Assembly (NCBI GenBank): GCA_963169105.1
Contig: OY720643.1
Location: 102,621,697 to 102,685,696, forward strand
Direction: 5' to 3'
DNA: 64,000 nucleotides
Source: Ceriagrion tenellum
Lineage: Eukaryota > Arthropoda > Insecta > Odonata > Coenagrionidae
Shown one piece after another: positions 12,109 to 23,200 of this stretch. Position numbers and translations under genes: made by a program. Within the stretch, counting starts at the first letter, position 1. The number at the start of each line of letters is the position of its first letter. The notes beneath the pieces were generated by a model. The model was not told the DNA's origin. It worked only from the letters and a program-made list of their open reading frames with translations, and did no database searches.

Positions 12109-12325
12109 GGGGTCGAAATGACCCCTACCGCGGTTCTAGGTATATTGCTGTCTAGTGTTCACAAAAATAGTCCTAGAGCGTCGGAATTTCGCACGAATAC
12201 GCCTTTCTACAATTCATTAAAAGTCAGAAAATGTCAGGTTTGTGAAAAAAAAATTAAGTGTGAAAAATATACATGTTGAAAATCATAAGGGGTCAATTTG
12301 ACCCCCTCCGCGGTTCTAGTGTTAA
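12109..12325 (-). repeat. Right end of piggyBac: subterminal plus terminal repeat, and TTAA
   Basis: The inner repeat lies at 12109-12144, the outer at 12289-12321, and the TTAA duplication at 12322-12325. Both carry a GGGGTCA..TGACCCC near-palindrome beside the CCGCGGTTCTAG core. The inner repeat is about 177 bases from this end but only about 23 from the left end. This asymmetry recalls the unequal spacing known for the Trichoplusia piggyBac ends. Confidence 0.85.
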
Positions 12326-13503
12326 ACCCCGCTATTTAGAACTTTTTAACCGTCTAACCAGAGCCACTAGGCCGGAAAGCATACGATTCAACAGTTTTAT
12401 ATCCGAGCATCTAATCACGCTCCCTGAAGTATATCCTTCTGGCTTTCCCAAACATCCGCCATGGGAAACTCCCGCTCCTAAAATCAACATGGGACTCACT
12501 CAGCGCAAGAAAGCTCTAACCACTACTCTGGAATACCAGCGTCAGTTTTATCTATATCTTCACTGCAACCCCGGTATCGTGCCAGTTTTTACAGATGGCT
12601 CTAAGTCTGACGATGCCTGTGCATGTGCAGTTGTCTCATCCCACCATGGAGCCATCAAGGCGAGGTTGACTCCGCTGTTTAGTGTTTACACAGCGGAACT
12701 CCTCGCAATAAAAATGGCTCTTGGAGGGATAGAAGGAAACAGTGGCTGCTTCGTCATATGCTCGGACTCTCTTAGCGCCCTGAACTCCATTTATAGCTTT
12801 TCTTCAATGCACCCAATCGTTCAAGATATACAAACTGCTTTGATATCCCTTAGCAGAAGGGGAATGTCTGTATCATTCCTTTGGGTCCAGGGCATGTGGG
12901 TATCCCTGGAAATGAAAGAGCGGACGCTTTGGCGAAGGAGGCACTTGACTTGGAGGAAATAACTCTGACGCTGGTACCATACGAAGACCTTAAGGCTATC
13001 TTGAGAAAGGTAGCCCTAGAAGAGTGGAAAGATATATGGAGGAACGTTGAAAATAATAAACTGCGCGTGGTGAAATCGGTAGTGTCAGCGTGGCCCACAT
13101 CCGCCAGGAAGAGTCGCCGGGAGGAAGTGGTCATCACACGTTTGAGGATAGGGCATTGCCCTTTGACTCACTCCTTTCTCTTCACCGAGGAGAAACGACC
13201 ACCCCGCTGTGATGACTGCGACTGCCCTCTCAGCGTTCGGCATATCCTGACGGAGTGTGACAAATACCGATGCTTGCGTATTAGGCTGCAGTTAGCGGGA
13301 GACATAAAGTCGGTCCTAGGCGATGACTCAGTTGTTCTCAACCGCGTTTTATCATTTTTAAATGAAACTGATCTTTTTAACAGTATTTTAAGGATGTAAA
13401 ATTTATTTTAATTTTAATTTTGGCTAAGAGTACATATTAACAATTTTATTTTAATACCAATGTGTATAACATGTATATTTCTTTTATAAACATAACGTGT
13501 AGT

Positions 13504-13557
13504 GGTGCAAAATGACCATGTTGTCGACTCACCCTGTTTAAACAAATACTACTATTA
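13504..13557 (+). promoter_or_regulatory. 3' hairpin and repeat tail of LINE copy B
   Basis: GGTGC at 13504-13508 faces a diverged TCACC at 13529-13533, so the outer stem has one mismatch. The inner GAC/GTC pairing and the CAAAATGACCATG box are kept. It is followed by an imperfect ACT-type tail. Confidence 0.5.
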
Positions 13558-13560
13558 CTT

Positions 13561-14222
13561 GTGTCCAAAGCCGTCTCTGCACCGATCAAACCGAACACTA
13601 GTATCACTATCTACTCGGCTGTGACTTATAGGGCAAACGAGATACATTTCCTGTATCTTTTTCAGTAATTCTTTCCGTTGTATTTCTAATAACGCTGACT
13701 TTCGTGTAACCCATTTTTCATTTTCCATACGATGACTGCATTGTACTAAGCCGTATGTGTAGAATTTTGTAGTAGACATGAGGCTATAACTTTGCATGGT
13801 GAATCGACGGGTGACTTTTGTCCTAGGTAACCATGGGGTTTTCAAATTATCTGGAGATTCATTTCTAGTCTGAAGCAGATGTTACCACCTGACGCGCGAA
13901 AATAAAACGGGTAATTTTCGTAGACATCTGGGAAGTATTCAGCTATATTTCGTAAATGTTCAATATTTAGAGAAGCACGTATTCCTTACGTACTGCAAGA
14001 GAGTGCATTGTGTCGAGTCCCGTTATCTGATTAGTGTTTGAGATTACGTTATCGTGATAATGGATGATTGGGGTTTATCTTGTGACTTCCATGCCCGGTT
14101 TGGAATTGTGATAAGGCGTTTACGCGGATTTTCTCTTTCGCTTTGATGGTATTTTGGAAAAGAATTAGTTGCACGCTGTGCTCGCTACCTATTAGAGGAA
14201 TCCGCTCTGCATAAAGAGTGCC
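13561..14222. other. Upstream region of EcKL gene 1; no gene seen
   Basis: AT-rich spacer between the end of LINE B and the first exon of the kinase-like gene. Open frames here show no family resemblance. It should contain the promoter of the gene at 14223, but no convincing TATA box or other motif was found by eye. Confidence 0.4.
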
Positions 14223-17200
14223 ATGGATACCACAGGAAGTGTTTCCAAGGACCTTCTTCATCGCTCCCTGGTGAAGTTAACCAACCGGCCTGATGTGCAG
14301 TTGCTTGAGGGAGTGGAGGCGAAAAAAGCTACTGCAGGAGTTGAAGGTTTCACTTCAATAGTGTTGCGAATCCGTGTTCCTTACCGTTTCGATGGCGAAG
14401 AGGAAACCCACTGGCATACGTTCTTTGTGAAACGTTTGCCAGTTGACGAATACCAGTTGGGGTTAGTGAATTCCTCCCAGTTCTTCGACAGAGAAGGAAC
14501 TTACCTGGAGAAGTTCCTTCCGGAAATGTGCGAGGTATCCAAAGGCAGGGTGGCTGTTCCGATTCCTGTCTGCTACGCGGCGTCCTATGGGGGCGTAGAC
14601 GATGCCATTGTCTTGCAAGATCTCGGTGACGACGGGTATAGGACTCCCAGCCGAAGGTACTTATCTTTGGGAATTAAGTCAGAAATTTTGATGTCGACCG
14701 CTTTCGCAAGGCGTAACCTTTGTCCTTCGAAGTTCCCTTCAATTGGTTCAGCAGGTTCGTTCATAACGTAGAGGAGTAACTTGGTAACGAAATGCGCAAA
14801 ACGCGGCGAATTAAAGAGTATTAAGAAATGTTCAGTAAGATTGAACTTTATTTAGAATATGTAATCTAAGGTTATATGCAGGAATATCCCTGAAAACATG
14901 TACATTCTTTATCGTTACAACATGGTCACAAATACGAACTCGTACGCGGACATTTTTGAAACAGCAGGTGTTAACAGATTATGTTGTCGGCCGTTATATG
15001 TAAATTGGGTTGAACTGTGTTTGCAGACTCCTTTAAATGTGCGGGATAACTTAGAGGCTTTGAAAAATTTTCTCTTACGTCACACGAACAAAATAGTACC
15101 CGGTGACCTAGCTTCACTTGGCTAAAAAATATGTATTTTAAAACAGAAAACAGAACAATAATATACCTGTAATGCGTCAGAAATACTTATTCTGAGTCTG
15201 AGCTCCTCAGAGCCTCCTGAGAGCCTCACTGAGAAATGTAGTGCTAGAGCAGTGAAAGGAGTCGTGGAGAACTCTACAAAATAACAAACTCCGCGTCGTC
15301 AATGCGACAACGTCAGTGTGGCCCTCCTTCGTCAGGAGCAGCCGAAGAGAGGAAGTCATGATCTCACGAGGATAGGGCACTGCCCTTTGACTCACGCCTT
15401 TCTCTTTACGGAAGAGAAACAAGCTCCTCAGTGTGATGCGTGCAGTTGCCCTCTTAGTATTCGGCATATCCTGACGGAGTGTGACGAGTATCGTGACGCG
15501 CAAAGACGATTCAATATAGGGGGAGACCTAGAATCCATTCTAGGAGACGACCCTATTATTTTAAACCGTCTAATTTTGTTCCGTAAAGAGATTGGAAGTT
15601 TTAATAAAATTTGACCTAATCAGCATGTCTTATTATTTATTTAAACCTATGTATTGGACGTCTACACTATTGATTATTTTATCAACGGACTGAGTAGCGG
15701 TGCAAAATGACCTAGTCGTCCCTACAACAATAAAACTACTACTGCTACTACTACTTGATGCATTGAGTCCTAGGAAAAAATGGGTTGATATTAAGACCGA
15801 ATGTACTATCAGAAGGACATGCAGAATTACTATCATTGAGTCCTGAACTTATTTTGTTAATTTTGCGTAGTTCTATTATAAATCATGCCTAGTTGTGTAA
15901 CAAGCTTCCTGGGAAAAATGATTACAAAATTATTATTGCATCACACATCTTCGGTCCTAGTCATTAAAAAAAACTCATAGATGGTGTAAATTGTATATTT
16001 TGCACAAAATCATATTTTTTCTTTCCGACATAGAATACAGTATTAGTCGTTATTTTGTGTGAAATATTTTAAAGCAGTCACTTCCAGGAACAAAGCATAG
16101 ATGAACATTACATTCGGTACAAACAACTTGTTTTTTTTGTCACATTTCGGTAACCTAGATCTTTTTTGGTGTCTATCATAATCAGGAAGATACGTGCCCC
16201 TAGTTCTTTGCTCGATGGAAGGAACCTTAGATTTTCTACCAACACATACGAATATTTTCATTGTCTGAGTCTGACTCAGACTGCTGCAGAATCTTCTGCT
16301 ATCAATTTCTTCCCGACATCTAATTTAAATGTTCTAAATTGGGGTATTTCTTTTGATGGAACTCTGCACTCCCTCTTTACATCTCGCATTTGCAGCCATG
16401 CGTTGGTAAGACAAAAATCAAAAAATTGCATAATACACCTTATTGTCCATTTCTTTGTACGAGCACGTGAAGAGCAATACGTAAGCATTCTGTCTGCCAT
16501 GTCGACTCCTCCCATTGTTTTATCATATGACGATATAACCTTAGGGTTCGGCACAGTGAGAGCGCTTGTTAATTTTGGACCAGCGCCTCACGTCTGCCAT
16601 AAGCTCTGTCGACTCACTGCTGGATAGCTTTATTACCGTATTATTGTCCTTCCATAGACAAATTGCCATGGATTGGCCATCATTTACGGTCACGACGGCA
16701 GAACACCGTTCTTGCTTGTTGAACCGTTTAATATCTGGAAGATGTGTGTTTTCGGCAGTCGTTTTTTCATGATGCTACCTGAACACCTAATACCTTGATT
16801 ATTTAATTCATTAAACAACTTAAGTGTTGTGAGGTATCGGTCAACATAGATGGTATGGCCGGGCACCAAAGATTTAGATAAATGCAGAACGGCAGACTCG
16901 CCATGTGAAAATACCTTACCAGTTTCAACAGGGAATGTAGTTTTTCTCTTGTAAAGGATAAATTCACATACTACGTTATTAGGATTGGCAAAGACATACA
17001 CTTGCAAGCCTACAGGGTTGGGTTTGTTTGGTACAAACTGCCTCAGAGAACAGGATCCATAAATTGGAACCATCATTTCGTCTGAGCAAATGTGCTGGTT
17101 GCTTGGCTGTTTTAAGCAACCGCTTAAAACCATCAATCAGTGGACGTACTTTCCACAGCCTGTCAGCCTTCCTTTGTTCATGGGTAATATCACTTTCAAA

Positions 17201-20200
17201 GATGTTCTTATTATCTCTTGACATGGCATTAGCGACTATAGGAATGCGGAGTCATCGTTTCCAATACATTTGTATCTTTGGAAGCCATTACAAAAGCCCA
17301 CGCGATTTCTTTCATTCACTTGTGATTAGCAATAAGGCATTGGGTAACAAATGTAACGAGGTCGAGCTCATGGAATCTATCTATTTTTCGATCAAAAACC
17401 CACGAATCTAGCGGAGTTGGAAAAAATATTGACTCAGGCCAGTAAGGCTCTAATGACACGAGCTGAGTTCTTAAATTGTCTGCCTGAATCGAGTCCCACA
17501 GTTCAGCTTCCGTGTTCACGCCAAACTCCACACGTAGTATGCAATTAGTGTCGAAAACGTGGGCACGTTCAGAATGACTGTCGTAAAAGAATTCGTGATC
17601 TAAACACTCGAGATAGGCCTGCCCATCCCGAGTTGACTTTTGTCTCTGCTAACGAATTTGTCGGTCTCGCTAAAATCCCCGTTCAAATTCAAGGTGTCCC
17701 AAGTGACGCATTGCATGACACTGGGTCCACAGTTTCCCTGCTTGACCACGGTTTCTGGGATAATCTCGTCCACAAACCCAGAAGAAGTCAGAAACAAGTC
17801 TGCGCGATGCCACTACATTCTATCGCCGGTGAGAAGATCGTTCTTCAGTCTCAAGTCTATTTATGTATAAAAATTAAATCGTCTTCGTGGCAACATCAAT
17901 GCTATTTGTGTTCTTTTGGGCCAGGATTTTCTTAAGAAAGCATCGATTTCTATTCATCCCAATGGTTTTTCTTTCGCATCTTCGCCTCATCGTTTGTTCC
18001 AACTTAGCGGAAATCTCCGTGGTAACGAACGCGATTCTATCAATTCTGTTGATTTTGATCAATCCACCGCTAGTGAGGATGATTTTACTTCTACTTGTGT
18101 GGCAAAATCAATGGCCGTGGGCGAATTTAACACTCCAAAGAAGAATAAATCGCACTTAGTAGCCCGTGTTTCTCCCTCTTCGGCGTTTGAACGCGTTTTA
18201 TCGCGATTCCCCGATGTCATTTGTCACTCACATGGTGTAACTCACTAGTTGAAATGTGAATTGGAAGTCAGTGACGGCCAACCGATTCGCTCCACTCCTT
18301 ATTCTCAGTCGCCTCCCAAGTTGCAGGCAATGAAAAGGCATTTAAAGAAACTGTTAGATGATAAAGTCATAGAACCTTCAAATTCTCAGTGGGCCTGCCC
18401 AGCGTTCTTTATTCCGAAAAAAGACGGCTCCGATCGTCTTGTCATCGACTACCGCAGACTCAATCAGAAGGTAAAAGCAGATTTTTTCCTACTCCCAACG
18501 TTGAAAACGCCTTCCAGTACTTGGGAAAAGCAAAATTGTTCACTATTATCGACTTGAATTCTGCCTGTCATCAAATTCCTCTCTCTCCCAAGGCAAAGCA
18601 ATACACTGCGTTTGTTATTCCCGTGGGACTTTATCAATATACGAGGCTACCGTTCGGTTTGACTACCTCTCCTCAAATTTTTTGCAGTTTTATGGATTTG
18701 GTTCTGGGCGGTCTTAAATATTCTTGTGTTTTCCCATATATTGATGACCTGTGTGTTTATTCGAGGGATTTTAAGCAGCATCTGCTGGAGGTGGAAGCGG
18801 TGTTGTTGAAGTTGAGAGCGAAATTATGGCCAAATTTGTGCCGAAATTCGGCACATCCACCCAATGATTATTTTTTCTCCCAGAAGACACTTGAAGATGG
18901 GGGGAGGTATTTCCACAGTGACAGTTTCTCCCCACTATAGAGAATTTCACCAACACTCCACTTGATACACACGAAAATGAGCCATTATTATTAAAGTATT
19001 TGTAATTCAAACCATGAACCCGTACATTTAAGAAAATGTTTAACTCAGATAAATTCAATTATTAACATATTAACGACTTGACTGTTAAAACAAATGATCA
19101 CTATATTATACTCTTAGAGTTAATAATATTAAGAAACACGACTTTTAATTCTCTCCTTTCTGTATATTTCACCCTTTCTACAACAGGAAAATTGACAAAT
19201 CACAACTAAAAGTAGAATTTAGGGAATGAAGGCCAGGGTGGGCCATAAATGACACTTTTTTAAAATTAATCTTATGAATTTCTTTTTTCTTTAATTACTC
19301 AATTATTCATTTTTTATTATTTTTGAACATATTATTAATATTTCATTGGAATATTTGTATTTTTAATGTTTACATTTTTTTATTTTTTTTTGTGGAGAAT
19401 TTCTTTTTTCTTGGCCCACACCATACTGCCGAATAACATTTTTTGAGAGTCAGTCTCAGTCAGAGAGTCTAGAGTTAGTCACCTCTTAGCAAATCACACC
19501 ACATATGTAATAAAGTAGAAAAGAGATAATTGCACATCAGAGATTAAAGAATCTAGAATGAGTGAGAGACATAGAAACTACAAAATCAACCAGTTAAACC
19601 ACCTGATCTACAGTGCCCGAGGACAAAATACACCTTATAACAACCATAATATTGGAATCAAACCTTAATAAGGCTCAAATAACAGAAAAATATGACACTT
19701 ACTTGCAAGAACACCTATCAATTCGACCAATATCCTGGTCACGGCACCATTTTGCGACGGAGTTCGCGGAAAGACGAATTGACCCAGTGGGAAAGGAGTC
19801 AATAATGACCAAAACGGATTGATTTCCAGCAGTCACACTATATTTAATATACTAAAGTACAATTATGAATACACGACTATGAGGCCCGCAGGCTAGCTGT
19901 CGAAACTTGACAGGCGATGCTTGCTGACGAGGTAAACACTTCGGTGGCTGGCAGAGAAGAGAGCGGCTACGATGAAACGCCCGGTCAGCGCAGTCAAGAG
20001 GGGAGGTATCTATGGATCAGTGGAGAAGGGGGAACTGTTTGCCCAGCCTTGGTTGAGACGGCGGCGTAAGAAGCACTATTGCCACAAAAGATCCGAAAAA
20101 AGGCCGCCTAAGGCGAATTCACTATATAAGTACAGCGCCTTGTTCTTGTCGCGCAATATCGCCGTTAGTGCGAACATTGAAATTCAGCACATTATCCCTC

Positions 20201-23200
20201 ATTTCTGTCCTCTCTTTCGCTGTTTTTTCTGAAAACGTAAAAACAAATTAGATAATAGTACAACAAGATAGTTAAATATTTTTCGTGACTTGTTTGGTTG
20301 TTATAAATTTATATTGATATGGAAATTTTTTTAAATACATATACATCTTCCATTTGTTTCGCAAATGTATGTACCGGAGTTTTAGTGCATTTTTCTACGC
20401 AGACTCATTGCCAGTGGGGTACTAAGAAACGGCCACTGCGCGGGTATCCGTTTGCATATTTTTTTAAATAATTAGATACTGCTGTTAAAGTAATTAGGCT
20501 AAGCTCAACTTAAATTTTATATTGAACTTTCCTTGTCTTTTGGATCCTGATGGTTGGTTAGGATCAGTATTGAAATCTTTGTCTGAAGAAGTATCCTTTT
20601 AGTGCTGTTCAATGTTGGGATCAAAATCTGGATCGGAGTCTGTAGCATCGCTAGTCTTCACCAAAGTTAAAGCTGAAGCCTATAGCCCTCCTATTGCCTG
20701 TTAGATCAATTGCCATATCATCTTCCCCTTCGGAGATATCAATATCAGATTTGTCTAACTCTTCCAGAACTCTATGTTGCTGTCAGACACTGATAAAAAA
20801 CAAATATAATTAATTCATGTTTATCCATATTAAGATCGAATGTACTGCTGGTTGGCAGATTCAAAATACAGTGGCTTTTATGTTGAGACCGAAGTGCCTA
20901 CGCATTGGGCATGTGGTTTTCTGCAGTTACCATGGTGAGTCAAGTAAAAGCATTTGCATAGTAATGATGTATATTGCTTATCTTGTTGGTAAACTACATA
21001 TTTACATGCGTAAATAGGATATAATACAATGATATACGTACTCACAATGGCCATCAAAATGCTCTTTTTTTCCTTTTGGATGACGCCATCTTGCACAACA
21101 AGAGGTAGGTGACATCCAGCACACTAATGGCATTCTATGGAACTCTTGTCAACATACAATCATAACCCCCAGTCTATCTTGACTCTATGTGGCAAATCTG
21201 AAAACTACTACGACTGACACGAATTTTCAAAGTGAATGTACTACACGTAGGACGTGCGGTCATCATTGCCACAATCTTTAAAAATATTTTGGGACTCAAT
21301 GGATACAGATGTAACTTACTATGTGTAGTACATTCGGCCTTCAAAACACTATATAGGACAAGTATGGCCCAGGTCTCAGGAGGTTATATTTGCTTACGCT
21401 GACGCTGCCAAATTTCCTCACTTCCAAATTTCAGTATCTACTTATCCAGACAGATTTCAGTATCTACTTTACCAGACAGGGACCGATTCAGATCATTCTG
21501 CTAATGGGGAGGAAATCCACCGATTTCCATGGAATAAAAACCTATTTACATATTTTCTTGTGCCTCTGGAACATAACGCGAAGTGTTTTTAATGCTGTTT
21601 AAAAACTCCTTTTTTAACCGTATCCATCTCCACACTGACGAGTGACCATCCCATTAAAACACCCTCGTGATGTGCGAGAACGCGTAGATTGTGACATATT
21701 CAGTTCATGCCTAGCGGTATTGAGTGGCCGAAGAAGAAGCCGAGTGAAGATTGTCAAAATATTATCACAAAATGGTTTAAGTGCGATGAAAATCACCAAA
21801 GCTGTCGCCGCTCCCAGTTTTAATTCTAGTATTATATTCGGTGACACATCATCCCTAGCTCCACAGTCACGGTACCCCTCTGGCCTTGTTCGTTGGAAGG
21901 TCACTCATTCCCAAGAATGCCATTAGGCTATAGAGAGCAAAAGATTTCCTAACATGCAGACCTGGCAATCGTTAGAATACGAGAGGGAGGTTCACCTGCA
22001 TGCCGTGATTGATTAAGAACTGAGATAAAGATACGAGAAAGTCTTACTGGATAAATAGCATCACCACTCTTCAACATCAGACAAGTCTTACAGAAGGTGG
22101 CTGTAGGACATCGCTTCCTTTATTGCGTACGTGCCTGTATCCTCTCTCCTGAAGTCTCAAACCGCAGACATACCACTGTTATTCACAGTTGTCGCGCGAA
22201 TACATCTATGATAGATAATTTCATCGAATACCCCGACACTTCTCTACCGAGGGCTGGAGATACCATCCTTGCCTTAAGAGCCTTCATACGCCTTCCTTGC
22301 GCCAGAACTGCTATTAATAAAACATGACTGCAGTGTTCCTGGTTAGGTCCTACCCATTCCGATATGACCTTCATAAAGTACTGCGAGGGGCTCGATTAAA
22401 ATGCGAGACGCAAATCTAATGTCTCCCACGCCTTCTTCCTTCCTGCGCGTCCTGACAGATGTCTCTATCACACGCCTGAGGATGGAACTCACGCAGCTGA
22501 GTCGCTAATACGTCTTTACAGAAGAGGAAGTGCCACCGCGTTGTAATAGCGGCGACTCTCCTTTTGAGTTTGCGAAGCTGCCTGACAGGGTAGATAACAA
22601 TAATTTTCCCTGTAAGCTATCCAGCAGGGCAGGAACGCGTGTTTCCACAATTCATGGCATCATCAGCGGTGCTGTTTCCCCAGTCGTCTTCGACAGTTAT
22701 CCGCGGAGAAAATAACAAAAGTGTCACCAAGTGGACGCGAACGTTCCAGCAAAGCAATCGCCAAAACACGATGGTTGAATTGCAGGGTGGAAATTAAGTC
22801 CTAGGAACAATCAAACGAAGAATTGCAGAAAGATGTCAGTCGCTATTCTTAAAACTGCAGTACTTAAGGACTAAAGGATTAATTCATTTTATTTTTAATA
22901 TGAGTTGGACAGTTTTCATTCATTATTACTTCCTTCGTGAAACAAATTGAATGAAAAGCGTTTTATATACGAGTAAAATGACCATATGGGTCGACACACA
23001 CTAACCAATTCTACCTGCAGCCTAGATTGACAGTGTTGGGTGCTATACAACCATTGCGTTTGCATTCCTAATCATAATTTCGCTTTCCTACTCCAGGTAC
23101 CAATCCAGCGGGTTAGATCTGGACCACTGTGACGTTGCCATGGAGGCTCTGGGGAGACTTCACGCTCTGTCATTTGCTGCTGAGAAAGAAATGGTCTCCC

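Larger units (their letters stand above)
9007..12321 (-). mobile_element. Complete piggyBac-superfamily DNA transposon (3315 bp)
   Basis: It is bounded by TTAA duplications and inverted ends: CACTAGAATCGCGGA at 9007-9021, and at 12307-12321 the inverse of CACTAGAACCGCGGA. A subterminal inverted pair lies inside (9030-9066 and 12109-12144). The only gene is a spliced transposase on the minus strand. The flanks are asymmetric: about 380 bases beyond the stop codon on the left and about 780 bases upstream of the start on the right. No stop or frameshift is seen in the transposase, so the copy may be autonomous. Confidence 0.93.
6375..13399 (+). pseudogene. ORF2 (endonuclease-RT-RNase H) of LINE copy B, frameshifted and interrupted by piggyBac
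   Basis: 6375-8969 encodes the EEP endonuclease (CLQETHF-like GLQETHF, LLGDFNAHDPLWGS, CGSDHLP) and RT (FFDIEKAYDTVW, FVDD). A 1-nt deletion in a run of A at about 8963 ends the first frame. The coding sequence continues in another frame to 9006, is cut by the piggyBac, and resumes at 12326 (PRYLELF). RNase H follows (FTDGSKSD, YTAELLAIK, CSDSLSAL) with another 1-nt deletion near 12888 inside the PGHVGIPGNERAD motif. The end (12881-13399) has the CDDCDCPLSVRHILTEC finger. Removing the insertion plus one TTAA restores continuity across the site, which shows it is one gene. Confidence 0.9.
4735..13557 (+). mobile_element. I-superfamily LINE copy B, nearly full length, split by a piggyBac insertion
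   Basis: It begins with the conserved 5' leader (TACCCCTGCGGGTAGG near 4735) and ends with a tail of imperfect ACT repeats at about 13540-13557. Removing the piggyBac at 9007-12321 and one TTAA leaves about 5.5 kb, close to the 5660 bp of complete copy C. ORF1 has a frameshift and a stop; ORF2 has at least two 1-nt deletions, so it is dead. Its proteins differ clearly from copies A/D and C, so B is a separate family. A second fragment of the same family lies at 63522-64000. Confidence 0.88.

Noticed and set aside
13555..13845. Minus-strand open frame before EcKL gene 1
   Set aside because: No motif, and it lies in probable promoter sequence of the plus-strand gene.
20115..20135. Promoter or LTR at the TATATAAG motif
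   Set aside because: One TATA-like word without a duplicated LTR partner or a downstream gene is not enough.
21614..21926. Tc1-like helix-turn-helix fragment (ILSQNGLSAMKITKAV)
   Set aside because: The resemblance is to a single helix and the flanking residues do not continue the family pattern.
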